A DNA stretch of 64,000 nucleotides from Rickettsia typhi (GCA_945865485.1 CAMBEC010000001.1:62001-126000), one strand, 5' to 3'; positions 16,732 through 26,253 are shown, numbered from the stretch's first letter. Made by a program: numbers and translations. The notes: generated by a model not told the origin, from the letters alone.

Positions 16732-17451
16732 ATGCCTGAAGTATTTTTTAATGGACCAGCTGGACGAATAGAAGGGAAGTTTGCCGAGTCTACAAATCCC
16801 AAAGCTCCGATAGCACTCGTATTGCACCCTCATCCAAAATTCGGTGGCACTATGAATAATAAAGTAGTTTATAATGTGTATAAAACTTTATTTGAACACG
16901 ATTTTACGGTTCTTAGAATAAATTTTAGGGGCGTTGGAAGATCTTTGGGTGAGTATGATGATGGCATTGGAGAAATGACCGATGCTGCAACCGCTCTTGA
17001 CTGGCTACAAGTAAATTATCCTATGAGTAAACTTAACATGATTGCTGGCTTTTCTTTCGGAGCATGGATCGCAATGCAACTCATTATGCGTAGACCAGAA
17101 ATAACTAATTTTCTTGCAATTTCACCACCGGTCAATAAATATGACTTTTCATTTCTTTCTCCGTGCCCTATTCCAGGATTAATTATTCAGGGAGACAAGG
17201 ATAGTGTTGTTTCAGAAGATTCCGTTAGCGAACTTGCCAACCGCCTTTCAAAACAAAAAAATATTGATGTTAATTACAGAGTAATAGCTGGAGCGGATCA
17301 CTTCTTTAGAGATAAAATAGAATTGCTAAATGAGGAAATAAGAGATTACTTAAAACTAGCTTTCTTACATCAAATAGGTAAAACAACTGTAAAAACCGAT
17401 TTAACTGACAAGTTAAGCTCTTCTTCGCCAAAAAAGGTTTTCTTAGATTAA
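16732..17451 (+). CDS. Alpha/beta hydrolase
   Basis: Serine hydrolase of the alpha/beta fold, 239 aa, cytosolic (no signal peptide). The strand-turn LHPHPKFGGTMNNKVV near residue 32 is typical of the small COG2945-type hydrolases. NFRGVGRSLGEYD supplies the oxyanion-hole region, GFSFGAW (near residue 106) the nucleophile elbow with its serine, IQGDKDSVV the acid, and AGADHFF the histidine. COG2945-type proteins are often annotated as predicted esterases or dienelactone-hydrolase-like, and the substrate is unknown. A strong Shine-Dalgarno (GAGGGAGAG) precedes the ATG. It is followed by a repeat-bearing spacer and then the convergent signalling operon. Confidence 0.85.
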   Translation: MPEVFFNGPAGRIEGKFAESTNPKAPIALVLHPHPKFGGTMNNKVVYNVYKTLFEHDFTVLRINFRGVGRSLGEYDDGIGEMTDAATALDWLQVNYPMSKLNMIAGFSFGAWIAMQLIMRRPEITNFLAISPPVNKYDFSFLSPCPIPGLIIQGDKDSVVSEDSVSELANRLSKQKNIDVNYRVIAGADHFFRDKIELLNEEIRDYLKLAFLHQIGKTTVKTDLTDKLSSSSPKKVFLD

Positions 17452-17456
17452 TCTGA

Positions 17457-17525
17457 GTTTGATATAAAACGATGTCAATTCCGGTTAAGTTGGCTTATTT
17501 TCGTGGTAAGAACTGCTTATGCAAC
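17457..17525 (+). repeat. Long dispersed repeat, direct copy
   Basis: It begins GTTTGATATAAAACGATG and ends GCTTATGCAAC. It aligns with the reverse complement of 4199-4271. It is followed within ten bases by a palindromic repeat copy, as is the partner. Confidence 0.65.
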
Positions 17526-17533
17526 GTAACAAA

Positions 17534-17594
17534 GTCATCCTGAACTTGACTTCCCAAGCAACGGAAGGAGGGTTCTGATATCTGCGTTCAGGAT
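17534..17594 (-). repeat. Palindromic repeat, copy 5
   Basis: ATCCTGAAC (17537-17545) and GTTCAGGAT (17586-17594) form a perfect 9-bp inverted pair around a diverged core. Read on the minus strand, the core shows CCTTCCGTTGC in place of the family's TTCTTTCGTTGCC. Confidence 0.55.
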
Positions 17595-17674
17595 TACAGA
17601 CTTTTATTCTAATTTTCCAAAAATATTCAATATGCAATAAATAATATATGGATATTATAGAGTAGAATGCATAC

Positions 17675-18751
17675 TTAAGGGTTTGTCGGAAATTCCATAC
17701 AAAAAACAGAACCTTGGTTAACCTTAGATTTTACGCTAATATTAGCCATATGTTGGTCAATTACCATTTGACATAGCGCAAGACCAAGACCAAATCCTTC
17801 AAAGCTTTGCGCCTCATTTAACCTTTGAAATGGTAAAAAAATATCCGTTACCTTATCTTCTGCAATACCAATTCCATTATCTTGAATATAAATATTAATA
17901 TAGTCTTTATTAGTTTGTTCTGACCAAATTCTAATTTTAACAGAATTGATATTAAACTTTAATGCATTAGAGATTAGATTTTGGAATAATTGGATTAATG
18001 CTATCTTATCTCCTTGTATCACAGGTAATTGATCTATTGTTATTTCAGCAGACTTATTTTTAATTTCTAATTCAAGATTACTGAGACTTCTATTTATTAT
18101 TTCACTAATATGGATAGTTTCAAATGTTTTTTGGGAGCGCCCCATTTCAGCATATAATAACAGCGAATTAATGAATTCTATGCAATAAAAAGAATCCTCA
18201 AGAATATTTTCAATATATTTATCTGGGGAAACTTTTTGGTTAGATGCATTATTTTTTAGTAATTTAGAATATGCACCAATACGGTTTAAAGGAGATTTAA
18301 GGTCATGAGAAATTGTATGAGCAAAGTTATATAAAGCACGTTGCCTCTCTTGTAGCAATTTCTTATATTGAAATTTTTCAATAGCACCAACTGTTATACG
18401 TGAGAGACACCCTTCTGTAATTTTGCTTTTTATTACGTAATCACTTGCCCCTAATTTTAAAAAATCAGTAGCAATTTCTTCATCGCCCTGACCTGTAAAA
18501 ACAACAATAGGACATTGAAAACCATTAGTAGTTTTTAATAAGCTTAATAATTCAAGACCAGACATATCCGGTAACGAGTAATCTAAATACACAATATCGA
18601 AAGCTTGTTCCCTCATCTTTTCTAGCCCGTCTTTTGCAAAGCTAGCTACTGTTACAGAACAATTAAAGATCTTGTGTAACAACCTCTTATAAAGCTCTAT
18701 ATCTTCAATACAATCTTCAATCACAAGTACTTTGATTGCTTTTTTTAACAT
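17675..18751 (-). CDS. Receiver-histidine kinase hybrid
   Basis: A soluble two-domain signalling protein. An N-terminal receiver domain has the acidic pocket VIEDCIED and phospho-acceptor Asp57 (YLDYSLPD). It is followed by a HisKA dimerisation helix with His149 in FAHTISHDLKSPL, then a HATPase domain with an N-box (LFQNLISNALKFN), a G1 box (DNGIGIAEDK) and a G2 box (GFGLGLALCQ). I start it at the ATG at 18751, preceded by AAAGGA, rather than at an ATG 39 bases upstream that would overlap the preceding gene. It is the last gene of a three-gene operon. Its receiver is probably phosphorylated by the membrane kinase, giving a relay between kinases. No output DNA-binding domain is present. Confidence 0.88.
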   Translation of the reverse strand: MLKKAIKVLVIEDCIEDIELYKRLLHKIFNCSVTVASFAKDGLEKMREQAFDIVYLDYSLPDMSGLELLSLLKTTNGFQCPIVVFTGQGDEEIATDFLKLGASDYVIKSKITEGCLSRITVGAIEKFQYKKLLQERQRALYNFAHTISHDLKSPLNRIGAYSKLLKNNASNQKVSPDKYIENILEDSFYCIEFINSLLLYAEMGRSQKTFETIHISEIINRSLSNLELEIKNKSAEITIDQLPVIQGDKIALIQLFQNLISNALKFNINSVKIRIWSEQTNKDYINIYIQDNGIGIAEDKVTDIFLPFQRLNEAQSFEGFGLGLALCQMVIDQHMANISVKSKVNQGSVFCMEFPTNP

Positions 18752-18761
18752 ATTATCCTTT

Positions 18762-19199
18762 TTATATTGTAGGTAATAGATTTGTTTCAAACCAATATGT
18801 TTTAATACTTACTATAGACTCTGTAAATTTTTGAAAATTGACATGTTTTTTTACAAAGCTATTAATACCACTTTTATAAGATAACTCAATATCAGCTGCG
18901 GCGGCCGAGCTAGTAAACATAATAATAGGCGTAAATGCAAATTTTTGCATTTGTCTAATTTTTTTGGCGATATCATATCCATTTAAACCCGGTAAATTTA
19001 AATCTAATAAAATCACTATGTTGGACTTATAATTGATAGTTTGCATTTTTTTCAAGGCTTTCAATGCTAATTCACCATTTAAGTAATGAATTATCGGCAC
19101 CTGATTACCAATACTGTTAAATACACGTTTTATGCTATATAAATCTTCTTCATTATCTTCAATAACTACCAAAGCTGAATTTTCATTTTTATTACTCAT
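18762..19199 (-). CDS. Single-domain response regulator
   Basis: A stand-alone receiver (145 aa) of the Rcp1/CheY-like kind found beside phytochrome-type kinases. The acidic pair is Glu14-Asp15, the phospho-acceptor Asp66 lies in ILLDLNLPGLNGYD, the switch Thr/Ser is in IIMFTSSAA, and the conserved Lys is in SFVKKHV. There is no output domain, so it passes phosphate on or acts by protein contact. It lies between the membrane kinase (8-base overlap) and the hybrid kinase (10-base gap), which makes it the likely shuttle between them. Confidence 0.9.
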   Translation of the reverse strand: MSNKNENSALVVIEDNEEDLYSIKRVFNSIGNQVPIIHYLNGELALKALKKMQTINYKSNIVILLDLNLPGLNGYDIAKKIRQMQKFAFTPIIMFTSSAAAADIELSYKSGINSFVKKHVNFQKFTESIVSIKTYWFETNLLPTI

Positions 19200-21012
19200 A
19201 TTCTCCTATTGTAAAATAAAAAGTTGTACCTTGTCCTTCTTTTGAGTCTAACCATATTTTTCCATTATGCTGTTCTATAATTTTTTTAACTATTGCAAGT
19301 CCAGCACCACTACCTAAGCCAAATTGTTCTCTTGAATGTAGTCGTTTAAACATTTTGAAAATCAGTTGGTAATGTTCTTGCTTAATACCGATTCCATTAT
19401 CTCGGATGTAAAAAATATAAGGGTTATAAGGAACCTTGTTATCAATCAAATATCCAATTTCTATTTTTTTCATAGATTTTGTATTATACTTGATTGCGTT
19501 TGTTATTATATTATGATAGATCTCCCTAATTTTAATTTTTTGACAAGTTATATCAGGAAAATTTTTATCAAAAATAATTTTTATTTTTTGCCCTCTAATA
19601 CTAATATCTAAAGAAATTAATACGTCCGAAATTAGTTCATTTAAATTTACTAGATCGCAAACCATCTCTTCTTTGCTTAAACGTGAGTAATACAATAATG
19701 ATTCTATAAATTTTTCTAACCGTTGCGATAATTTTTGTAGTGTTTTTAGCTTTCTAACACCCTCTTCATCTAACTTATCACTATAATCTTCTAATAAAAA
19801 AGTACTATAATTACTTATTCCCCTTAAAGGCTCACGTAAATCGTGAGCAGCAATATATGAAAAATTTTCAAGTTCCTCATAAGCGCTTTTAATTTTGTGT
19901 TCCATTTGTATTCTATCAGAAATATTTTGCAAGAAAGCTGTATATATTTCTTCATTACCTACACGAATTCTACTACTCGAAACTTCCAAAGGAATTTCTT
20001 TTCCTTCCTTACTCAATCCAACACAAACTCTATCTACTATTTTTCCAGTTCCTTTATTATCATTGATGTCATAGTTTTGGGATAATTTATTATTCTTATA
20101 GTAAGTTAATGGTACAATAACATTTATGTTATTTCCAATAATTTCGTTTGCTGAATACTGAAACATTTCCTCTGCCGTTTTGTTTAAAGATTGAATTATC
20201 CCATAAACATCCGTTATGATTATTCCATCTACAGCCCCATTAAATATGGCATTTAATTTATCGCTGACTAAGCTAAGCTCTATGCTTTGCTCCAAATCTT
20301 TAAATGAAAAAATCATTTCTTTATCACCTAAGTGGTTGATAAAAACTAAGGACATTTCTATATTAGTTATCACACCATTTTTATTTTGGATTTTAAAACT
20401 TCTAAAAATATTCTCTTGGTTCAAAAATCCTTTTTTAAGGTAATAAATAAATTCTTTTTTTAACTTATCCGGAAATAATTGCGTCGAAGACTCGCCCATC
20501 AAATCCGAATATTCGAACTTAGTATAACGAGTAAATTCATTATTTAGAAAAGTAATGTTAAAGTTTTGATCAATAATTAATAGAGGATGAGGTATACTAT
20601 CTATAAGATATTGCAAATAATTTCTTTGTTTTAAATCATCAGAAAATTTTATCAATTTAGGGGCGTAACTAAATAATGCAATGGAAGTTATTAAAGAAAC
20701 AGTAGCTGTTATAACTTTTATTAATGCGGATAGCCTATACCAAGGATGCCAAAAAATTGTTGCTTCTATAAGGTGAGCGATGCCACAAAATAGTATAAAC
20801 GCCATGAAAAGCCATAATAACAATTTATATCTAATATATTTTCTGTCTTGGGTAAGTATAAATATACCAATTGGTATACTTACATATGAAATAAAAATTA
20901 ATGCATCAGATATAATATGGACCCAACCCAATTCAGGTGTCCATGCTGTACCACAGTACCACCTTTGCGGAAAACCAGTTGTATCTAATAGAGATTTCAT
21001 AAATTCTATCAT
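19192..21012 (-). CDS. Histidine kinase with ethylene-receptor-type membrane domain
   Basis: Membrane sensor kinase of 606 aa. Residues about 28-120 form three transmembrane helices that align without gaps to the ethylene-binding domain of plant ETR1 up to the copper site. Asp36, Tyr43, Ile46, Pro47, Ile73, Cys76 and His80 correspond to ETR1 Asp25, Tyr32, Ile35, Pro36, Ile62, Cys65 and His69, a constant shift of 11. The Cu(I) ligands Cys and His sit in FCGIAHLI. Two PAS domains follow (about 135-240 and 250-365), then a HisKA with His390 (FSYIAAHDLREPL) and a HATPase with N-box IYHNIITNAIKYN and G-boxes DNGIGIKQ and GSGAGLAIVKKI. Bacterial kinases with this N-terminal domain are known in free-living groups. 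A ligand is not proven. The start is chosen at 21012 behind AGGA. Confidence 0.9.
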   Translation of the reverse strand: MIEFMKSLLDTTGFPQRWYCGTAWTPELGWVHIISDALIFISYVSIPIGIFILTQDRKYIRYKLLLWLFMAFILFCGIAHLIEATIFWHPWYRLSALIKVITATVSLITSIALFSYAPKLIKFSDDLKQRNYLQYLIDSIPHPLLIIDQNFNITFLNNEFTRYTKFEYSDLMGESSTQLFPDKLKKEFIYYLKKGFLNQENIFRSFKIQNKNGVITNIEMSLVFINHLGDKEMIFSFKDLEQSIELSLVSDKLNAIFNGAVDGIIITDVYGIIQSLNKTAEEMFQYSANEIIGNNINVIVPLTYYKNNKLSQNYDINDNKGTGKIVDRVCVGLSKEGKEIPLEVSSSRIRVGNEEIYTAFLQNISDRIQMEHKIKSAYEELENFSYIAAHDLREPLRGISNYSTFLLEDYSDKLDEEGVRKLKTLQKLSQRLEKFIESLLYYSRLSKEEMVCDLVNLNELISDVLISLDISIRGQKIKIIFDKNFPDITCQKIKIREIYHNIITNAIKYNTKSMKKIEIGYLIDNKVPYNPYIFYIRDNGIGIKQEHYQLIFKMFKRLHSREQFGLGSGAGLAIVKKIIEQHNGKIWLDSKEGQGTTFYFTIGEYE

Positions 21013-21355
21013 TATAATTCCTATTTTTGGTGAAATAACTTACATTAAATCTCTTGCTTAAATTTTAAACAAATATAAGTATAGTAGCTAAATCTTAAAT
21101 ATATATTGCTAAGTTAAATATAAATAAATCAAAAGACTCTTTTAGTAGCAAATAATTTCTAGGTTAATAATAGTTTTTTTGATGGTTTTAGAATGCGAAT
21201 GGCCCTTTATAATATATCTAATTTTCTACTAGCTTTGACATTTTACAAGCTGCAAATACAACATAATTTAACCTTAGATATCTAAATTAACTAAGTGTTA
21301 ACTAATACGCACTAAACTAAAAAATGTAGTTTTATAATAAAAAGGGAGCGTCAAT
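21013..21355. promoter_or_regulatory. Divergent promoter region of the phosphorelay cluster
   Basis: A 343-base AT-rich spacer between the sensor-kinase operon and the divergent response regulator. On the plus strand, TTGACA (21235-21240) with TACAAC (21257-21262) at 16 bases is a candidate promoter for the response regulator, leaving a leader of about 85 bases. I could not fix a promoter for the minus-strand operon. No repeats or RNA genes are seen. Confidence 0.4.
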
Positions 21356-21817
21356 ATGTTAAATTCTCCAGCTAGCATTAACTATAATAACCTTAATTAC
21401 AATTATCATATATTTCAGGATATCCACCTAACAGAATTAAAAAAACTGAAGGTCGTAATAATTGACGACAACATAAAAGACATAGCACTTACTAAGGAAT
21501 TATTAGAAGTTCAAAGTAATATAAATTTTACGATTTTAAGTCATACTAACCCACATCATGCTCTTCTAGCCTTGGAAAGCAAATTTATATTACCAGATAT
21601 AATAATACTTGATTTAATTATGCCTAGTATTGATGGAAATATAGTACTAAAACGTTTAAAAGAAATATCCCATATAAAGAATATTCCGGTAATCATACAT
21701 TCATCTATGAACAACTACGAAAATATTATAAAGATGAATAAATTAGACGCCCATGCTTTCTTTGAAAAACCACTAAACATTGAAGCATTCGAAAGTTTTA
21801 TACTGGGCACGTTGTAG
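21356..21817 (+). CDS. Single-domain response regulator (receiver protein)
   Basis: A second stand-alone receiver, 153 aa, divergent from the sensor-kinase operon. A 30-residue polar leader rich in Asn and Tyr precedes the fold. The acidic pocket is IIDDNIKD, the phospho-acceptor is Asp86 in IIILDLIMPSIDG, the switch residues are in VIIHSSMN, and the conserved Lys is in FFEKPLN. A strong Shine-Dalgarno (GGGAG) sits upstream. With no output domain it fits a relay or adaptor role in the same pathway as the neighbouring kinases. Confidence 0.87.
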   Translation: MLNSPASINYNNLNYNYHIFQDIHLTELKKLKVVIIDDNIKDIALTKELLEVQSNINFTILSHTNPHHALLALESKFILPDIIILDLIMPSIDGNIVLKRLKEISHIKNIPVIIHSSMNNYENIIKMNKLDAHAFFEKPLNIEAFESFILGTL

Positions 21818-21845
21818 ATAATAAATCTACCTGCTTTGGCTATAT

Positions 21846-21883
21846 AAAAAATCAAGATGTAGTTTATTTACTATAAACTACAT
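21846..21883 (-). terminator. Terminator of valS overlapping its stop codon
   Basis: Arms 21857-21867 and 21873-21883 form a perfect 11-bp stem (ATGTAGTTTAT with ATAAACTACAT) with a 5-base loop. On the minus strand a run of six T (21846-21851) follows a few bases after the stem. The hairpin includes the last codons of valS. Confidence 0.55.
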
Positions 21884-24380
21884 TGATCTCTATGACCTCA
21901 GTTTTAAGCTCTTGCTCTTTGCTACTTAGCTCAGAAACAAATCTTATTTCCATAGTTGAGGTTACGTTTTGCAAATCTGTAATCAAATCATCAGATAAGC
22001 TTTTTTTACCAGCTATCTCAATGTAGCTTATTGGAGCTTTAATAGATAAATTATCTTTTGCCTTCACTTTTCGCACCATCTCCAAAACTTCAATTAACTG
22101 TTCAGAAGATTTATCTACCCCATTAAAAACTAAGTCTAATACTGGCCAAGAACCTCTTCTATGAATTGAGTCATCAGTAGTATATAACAATTGATAAAGT
22201 TCCTCTGTAATATGCGGTAAGAATGGAGCAAACAATTTTAGTATTATCTTCAAGCTATGATAAAGTGTTAATCTAGCACTCAAAGCACCTGCGGCGTTTT
22301 TATTTTCTTCATCGTAGGCCCTAGTTTTTGTAATCTCTAGGTAATTATCACAGAATAAAAACCAAAAAAATTGTTCTGTATGATCCATTGCCCCAGCATA
22401 TTCATACTTTTCAAACTCACTAGTTGCAGCACTCACAAGACTGGATAATCTGGTTATAAAATATTTGTCAAAGTCACAACAGATTTTATCTTTTAATTCC
22501 GATAGCTCTACATTTTTATATTCACTTGGAATTTTATCAAAATGCTGGGAAACAAATTTTGCTGCATTCCATAATTTATTCACTAGGCGCTTACCATTAT
22601 TCATAGCATCCACGGAATAAGCTGTATCCGCCCCAAGTCTTGAACTAGCGGACCAATATCTTACAACATCTGCACCAAATTGTTCAAGTAAAGCATCTGG
22701 AACCAGAACATTCCCTTTAGATTTAGACATTTTACTTCGATCTTCAGCTAAACACCACCCGCTAATCATTATATTTTTCCACGGCAACGTGTTCTCATGT
22801 AAATGGCTTTTGAGTAAGGTATAATAAGCCCATGTTCGTAATATTTCATGCGCTTGTGGGCGCAAATCAGCCGGGAATAAGGCATTATGACGTTCCTGGT
22901 CAACCATAAAACCTTGTGCAATACCATGAGAACTTAGCTGAGGAGAAACGGAACTAGTTGACCATGTATCCATCACGTCTTTGTCAGCTTCTACCTCCTC
23001 TCTTGCATAACCAATCGGCAAATCCCGCAAAGGATCTACCGGTAGCTGTTCAGGTTTTGCCAAAAGTATTTTTCCCTCTTCGCCTCTTCTTTTGGAATAC
23101 CACACAGGAAAAGGTACACCAAAATATCTTTGCCTTGAAATACACCAGTCAAGCGACACGCCTTGAATCCAGCTATCAAGCTTAATTTTCATTGAGTATG
23201 GATGCCAATTTAATTCATTAGATCTTTTGGCTAACTCATCTTTGTGGTTAACCGCTTTAATAAACCATTGTGGGGTTGTTAGTATCTCAAGCGGAGAACC
23301 GGATCTTTCTGCACATTTTACCGTCTGAATCCTCTCTGTTTGGCTCGAAAGCAAACCTTCGTTTTTCAAAAGTTCAATAATTTTTTCTCTTGCTTGGATG
23401 ATCTTCATACCAACAATTTCCATAGCAAATTTCTCTGCTTTTTCTTTATCCATACAAGTATCGTCAAACTCTATGCCAGCTATTGTCCCCCACTTACTGA
23501 AAATTATTTTTGTCGGCAGTTTATGCTTTCTCCACCATAAAATATCTGTTTGGTCCCCAAAAGTGCAGCACATTACAAGGCCGGTACCTTTTACTGGATC
23601 AACCATATCATCGGCCAATAAAGGTACTTTAACGCTAAATAGCGGTGATATCGCAAATTTTCCAGCTAGTTTATTATATCTAGTATCATCGGGATGAAAT
23701 AACACAGCAACACACGCAGGAAGTAATTCAGGTCTCGTAGTAGCAATAATTATTGGCTTACCATCTTCGGTTGTGAATTGAATATCATTCATGAAGGTTG
23801 TTTTTTCATGATCTTCTATATCAGCTTGCGCTAGAGCGGTTTGATCAACAGGATCCCAAAGCATCGGCTGTGAATCACGATATATCTGTTCTTTTTGTAT
23901 TAAATCAAGAAAAGACATTTGAGATATTTTGCAAGAAATAGGGCTAATAGTTCTATATTCAATATTCCAATCTACTGATAATGCAATTCGATTAAATAAA
24001 TCATGAAACTTTGCCTCTTCAACCTCTACAACGTCTTGACAAATGGCAATGAATTCTTCCCGATTCATGCTGCTTGCTCTAACTTTTCGCTTCGCTTCGA
24101 CTAATCTCTCTGTTGGTAAGCCATTATCATCAAAACCCATTGGATAAAATATATTCATTCCCTTCATACGCTGATAACGCACGATAAAATCAGTGTGGGT
24201 ATAACTATAAACATGCCCTATATGCAATTGTCCTGAAACTGTGGGTGGAGGTGTATCAACAACATAAGTCCTATCACGAGTTTCGTTTCTATCCCACAAG
24301 TATACACCTTGCTTTTGCCAAAACTGTTGCCATTTTTTTTCGCTGTCACTAAACTTGTACTTGCTAGGGAATTCTACCAT
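21864..24380 (-). CDS. valS: Valyl-tRNA synthetase
   Basis: Charges tRNA-Val; class Ia synthetase, cytosolic, 838 aa. The HIGH motif is in [16 protein letters not shown] near residue 50, and KMSKS occurs intact in [12 protein letters not shown]. The editing domain ([17 protein letters not shown]) is present. The anticodon-binding helical domain is C-terminal. The sequence style, with the short N-terminus [23 protein letters not shown] and lack of a long C-terminal coiled coil, follows the archaeal-type ValRS, which Rickettsia is known to have instead of the usual bacterial form. It stands alone, convergent with the response regulator and divergent from ubiA. Confidence 0.95.
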   Translation of the reverse strand: MVEFPSKYKFSDSEKKWQQFWQKQGVYLWDRNETRDRTYVVDTPPPTVSGQLHIGHVYSYTHTDFIVRYQRMKGMNIFYPMGFDDNGLPTERLVEAKRKVRASSMNREEFIAICQDVVEVEEAKFHDLFNRIALSVDWNIEYRTISPISCKISQMSFLDLIQKEQIYRDSQPMLWDPVDQTALAQADIEDHEKTTFMNDIQFTTEDGKPIIIATTRPELLPACVAVLFHPDDTRYNKLAGKFAISPLFSVKVPLLADDMVDPVKGTGLVMCCTFGDQTDILWWRKHKLPTKIIFSKWGTIAGIEFDDTCMDKEKAEKFAMEIVGMKIIQAREKIIELLKNEGLLSSQTERIQTVKCAERSGSPLEILTTPQWFIKAVNHKDELAKRSNELNWHPYSMKIKLDSWIQGVSLDWCISRQRYFGVPFPVWYSKRRGEEGKILLAKPEQLPVDPLRDLPIGYAREEVEADKDVMDTWSTSSVSPQLSSHGIAQGFMVDQERHNALFPADLRPQAHEILRTWAYYTLLKSHLHENTLPWKNIMISGWCLAEDRSKMSKSKGNVLVPDALLEQFGADVVRYWSASSRLGADTAYSVDAMNNGKRLVNKLWNAAKFVSQHFDKIPSEYKNVELSELKDKICCDFDKYFITRLSSLVSAATSEFEKYEYAGAMDHTEQFFWFLFCDNYLEITKTRAYDEENKNAAGALSARLTLYHSLKIILKLFAPFLPHITEELYQLLYTTDDSIHRRGSWPVLDLVFNGVDKSSEQLIEVLEMVRKVKAKDNLSIKAPISYIEIAGKKSLSDDLITDLQNVTSTMEIRFVSELSSKEQELKTEVIEINVVYSK

Positions 24381-24452
24381 TGGTATTACTTAACTGGAAT
24401 AATTTATTTATTAGTATTTAGAGTGAAGAATAATATTACAACTAGAACAAAA

Positions 24453-25319
24453 ATGCCAAACATATTTTTATCTGCAATTAAGCTAGCAAGACTTAACATA
24501 CCAGCTAGTTACTTGCTACCTTTTTTCATAGCATCGTTTGGCGGGATTCTTGGTAGCACTACTTTTACTGACCTTAAAATGCTTCCATTATTTTTTCTTG
24601 GAAGCCTTACTGCAAGGGGTGCTGGATGCATTATTAATGATATTTTTGATAAAAATTTTGATAGCAAAGTTGAAAGAACAAAAAACAGGCCGCTAGCTAA
24701 TGGGTCAATTAGTATAAAATTTGCCCTTATTCAATTGATGATATTTTTAGTCATTAGTTTGCTAATACTCATCACACTCCCTGAAGTAGCAATTTACACT
24801 TCATTAATTGCTGCAGTTATGACGGCCTTTTATCCTCTAATGAAGAGAATAACTTACCTACCTCAAGTTTTCCTTGGATTAACTTATAGTACAGCTTCTT
24901 TAATTGGTTATGCGAGTATTACTAATAATATATCCATAAATGCTGTCATCCTATATTTAGCTATAGGATTTTGGACAATAGGATTCGACGTAATATATGG
25001 TTTCATGGATATTAAAGATGATAAGAAAATTAACGTTAAATCAATGGCAATTTGGTTAGAAAATAAGAATTACAAGGCGTGGATTATGATATTTTATATT
25101 ATATTTATAGTTTTATTTTTTCTTTCCTATTATCTAACTACCATCAGTTTATCCCCAATATTTTACCTAGGAATATTTTTGGGTCTAAGTTTACTTGTAT
25201 GGCAAGTACAAACTTTAGATATCCAAGATCCTAAAAATTGCCAACTGCGTTTCAGATCCAATACATATGTCGGTATCACACTCTTAATAGGTATACTACA
25301 CACGAAGCTGTATTTTTAG
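24453..25319 (+). CDS. UbiA-family prenyltransferase
   Basis: An integral membrane prenyltransferase with eight or nine predicted helices. The first Asp-rich motif is NDIFDKNFDSKVERTKNRPLA and the second lies in GFDVIYGFMDIKDDKK; both bind the Mg-prenyl-diphosphate. Together they match 4-hydroxybenzoate octaprenyltransferase (UbiA), the ubiquinone head-group enzyme needed by the respiratory chain encoded elsewhere in this window. I start it at the ATG at 24453 (288 aa), the family length; an upstream in-frame start at 24309 would lie inside valS and add an unrelated leader. No adjacent ubi genes, so other UbiA-type substrates are not fully excluded. Confidence 0.85.
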   Translation: MPNIFLSAIKLARLNIPASYLLPFFIASFGGILGSTTFTDLKMLPLFFLGSLTARGAGCIINDIFDKNFDSKVERTKNRPLANGSISIKFALIQLMIFLVISLLILITLPEVAIYTSLIAAVMTAFYPLMKRITYLPQVFLGLTYSTASLIGYASITNNISINAVILYLAIGFWTIGFDVIYGFMDIKDDKKINVKSMAIWLENKNYKAWIMIFYIIFIVLFFLSYYLTTISLSPIFYLGIFLGLSLLVWQVQTLDIQDPKNCQLRFRSNTYVGITLLIGILHTKLYF

Positions 25320-25328
25320 GTTTACTAC

Positions 25329-25358
25329 TTGAAAAACTATAAAAAGCGCTTATATTAT
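25329..25358 (+). promoter_or_regulatory. Promoter of the Bax-inhibitor-1-like gene
   Basis: TTGAAA (25329-25334), 16 bases, then TATATT (25351-25356), with an overlapping TATTAT. It lies about 40 bases before the ATG at 25398. Confidence 0.5.
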
Positions 25359-25397
25359 TACTATAGTAGATAATAAATTGACTTACGAGGTAACTAT

Positions 25398-26132
25398 ATG
25401 ATTGATTATACTAAATCGTTTGCTGCAAAGGATACTAAGGGCTTTGATGAAGGACTTAGGAGTTATATGCTTAAAATATATAACTACATGGCTCTTGCTC
25501 TCCTGCTTACGGGAGTTTTCGCTTTTGGTACTCTAAATTTTCCACCATTAATGAATCTGATGTATAATATCGGGCCAAATGGTGAGTTTATGGGCACATC
25601 AATGATGGGAATGATCATTACTTTCGCTCCTCTTGGTATTGCTATTTACTTCTTTATGGGCATGGGAAGTATGTCTGTTAATAAAGCTCAGGCTTTATTT
25701 TGGGTTTACGCCGCTGTAATGGGGATGTCACTTTCCTCGTTGGGACTGGTATATACTGGACAATCTCTTGCACGTACGTTCTTTATCTGCTCAGCAGTGT
25801 TTGGTTCAATGAGCCTTTATGGATATACTACTAAAAGAGATTTAACATCAATGGGGTCGTTCTTGGTTATGGGCTTAATTGGCTTGATAGTAGTATCTTT
25901 GGTTAATATTTTTCTACAAAGCCCTGCGATTAGTTTTGCAACTTCTTTTGTTGGCGTAGCAATTTTTATGGGACTAACAGCTTGGGATACACAAAAATTA
26001 AAGTCACTGTATTATCAATCTGGTGGCGGCGAGATGGGTGAAAAAACTGCTATTATGGGAGCTTTTACATTATATCTCGACTTTATCAACTTGTTCTTAT
26101 ATATGCTAAGATTCTTTGGTGATAGAAAATAG
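25398..26132 (+). CDS. Bax inhibitor-1/YccA family membrane protein
   Basis: Seven hydrophobic helices in 244 aa, with a short polar N-terminus (SFAAKDTKGFDEGLRSYMLKIYNYM). The TMBIM hallmark near the last loops, AITAWDTQ-type, is present as MGLTAWDTQKLKSLYYQ, followed by the final helix FTLYLDFINLFLYMLRFFG. Family members are calcium/proton leak channels or inhibitors of membrane proteases such as FtsH (YccA). The conserved Asp pair that senses pH in BsYetJ is probably the D in AWDTQ and the D in LYLDFIN. It is monocistronic, with its own promoter and terminator. Confidence 0.9.
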   Translation: MIDYTKSFAAKDTKGFDEGLRSYMLKIYNYMALALLLTGVFAFGTLNFPPLMNLMYNIGPNGEFMGTSMMGMIITFAPLGIAIYFFMGMGSMSVNKAQALFWVYAAVMGMSLSSLGLVYTGQSLARTFFICSAVFGSMSLYGYTTKRDLTSMGSFLVMGLIGLIVVSLVNIFLQSPAISFATSFVGVAIFMGLTAWDTQKLKSLYYQSGGGEMGEKTAIMGAFTLYLDFINLFLYMLRFFGDRK

Positions 26133-26171
26133 TACTGCTATAGTGTCTGCTAATAGCAATAAATAATAAAT

Positions 26172-26205
26172 AAAAAGAGTCAATGCAAGCATTGGCTCTT
26201 TTTTT
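26172..26205 (+). terminator. Rho-independent terminator
   Basis: A 15-bp stem, AAAAAGAGTCAATGC (26172-26186) with GCATTGGCTCTTTTT (26189-26203), one G-T pair, a two-base apex and a T run. It ends the Bax-inhibitor-1-like gene. Confidence 0.88.
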
Positions 26206-26253
26206 ATATCCATAGCCTGATATTATGATAATCAAATAAATTAAAAGTAGAAA

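Noticed and set aside
24309..24452. Upstream extension of the UbiA-family gene
   Set aside because: It lies inside the start of valS on the other strand and adds a leader unlike the family; ATG 24453 fits better.
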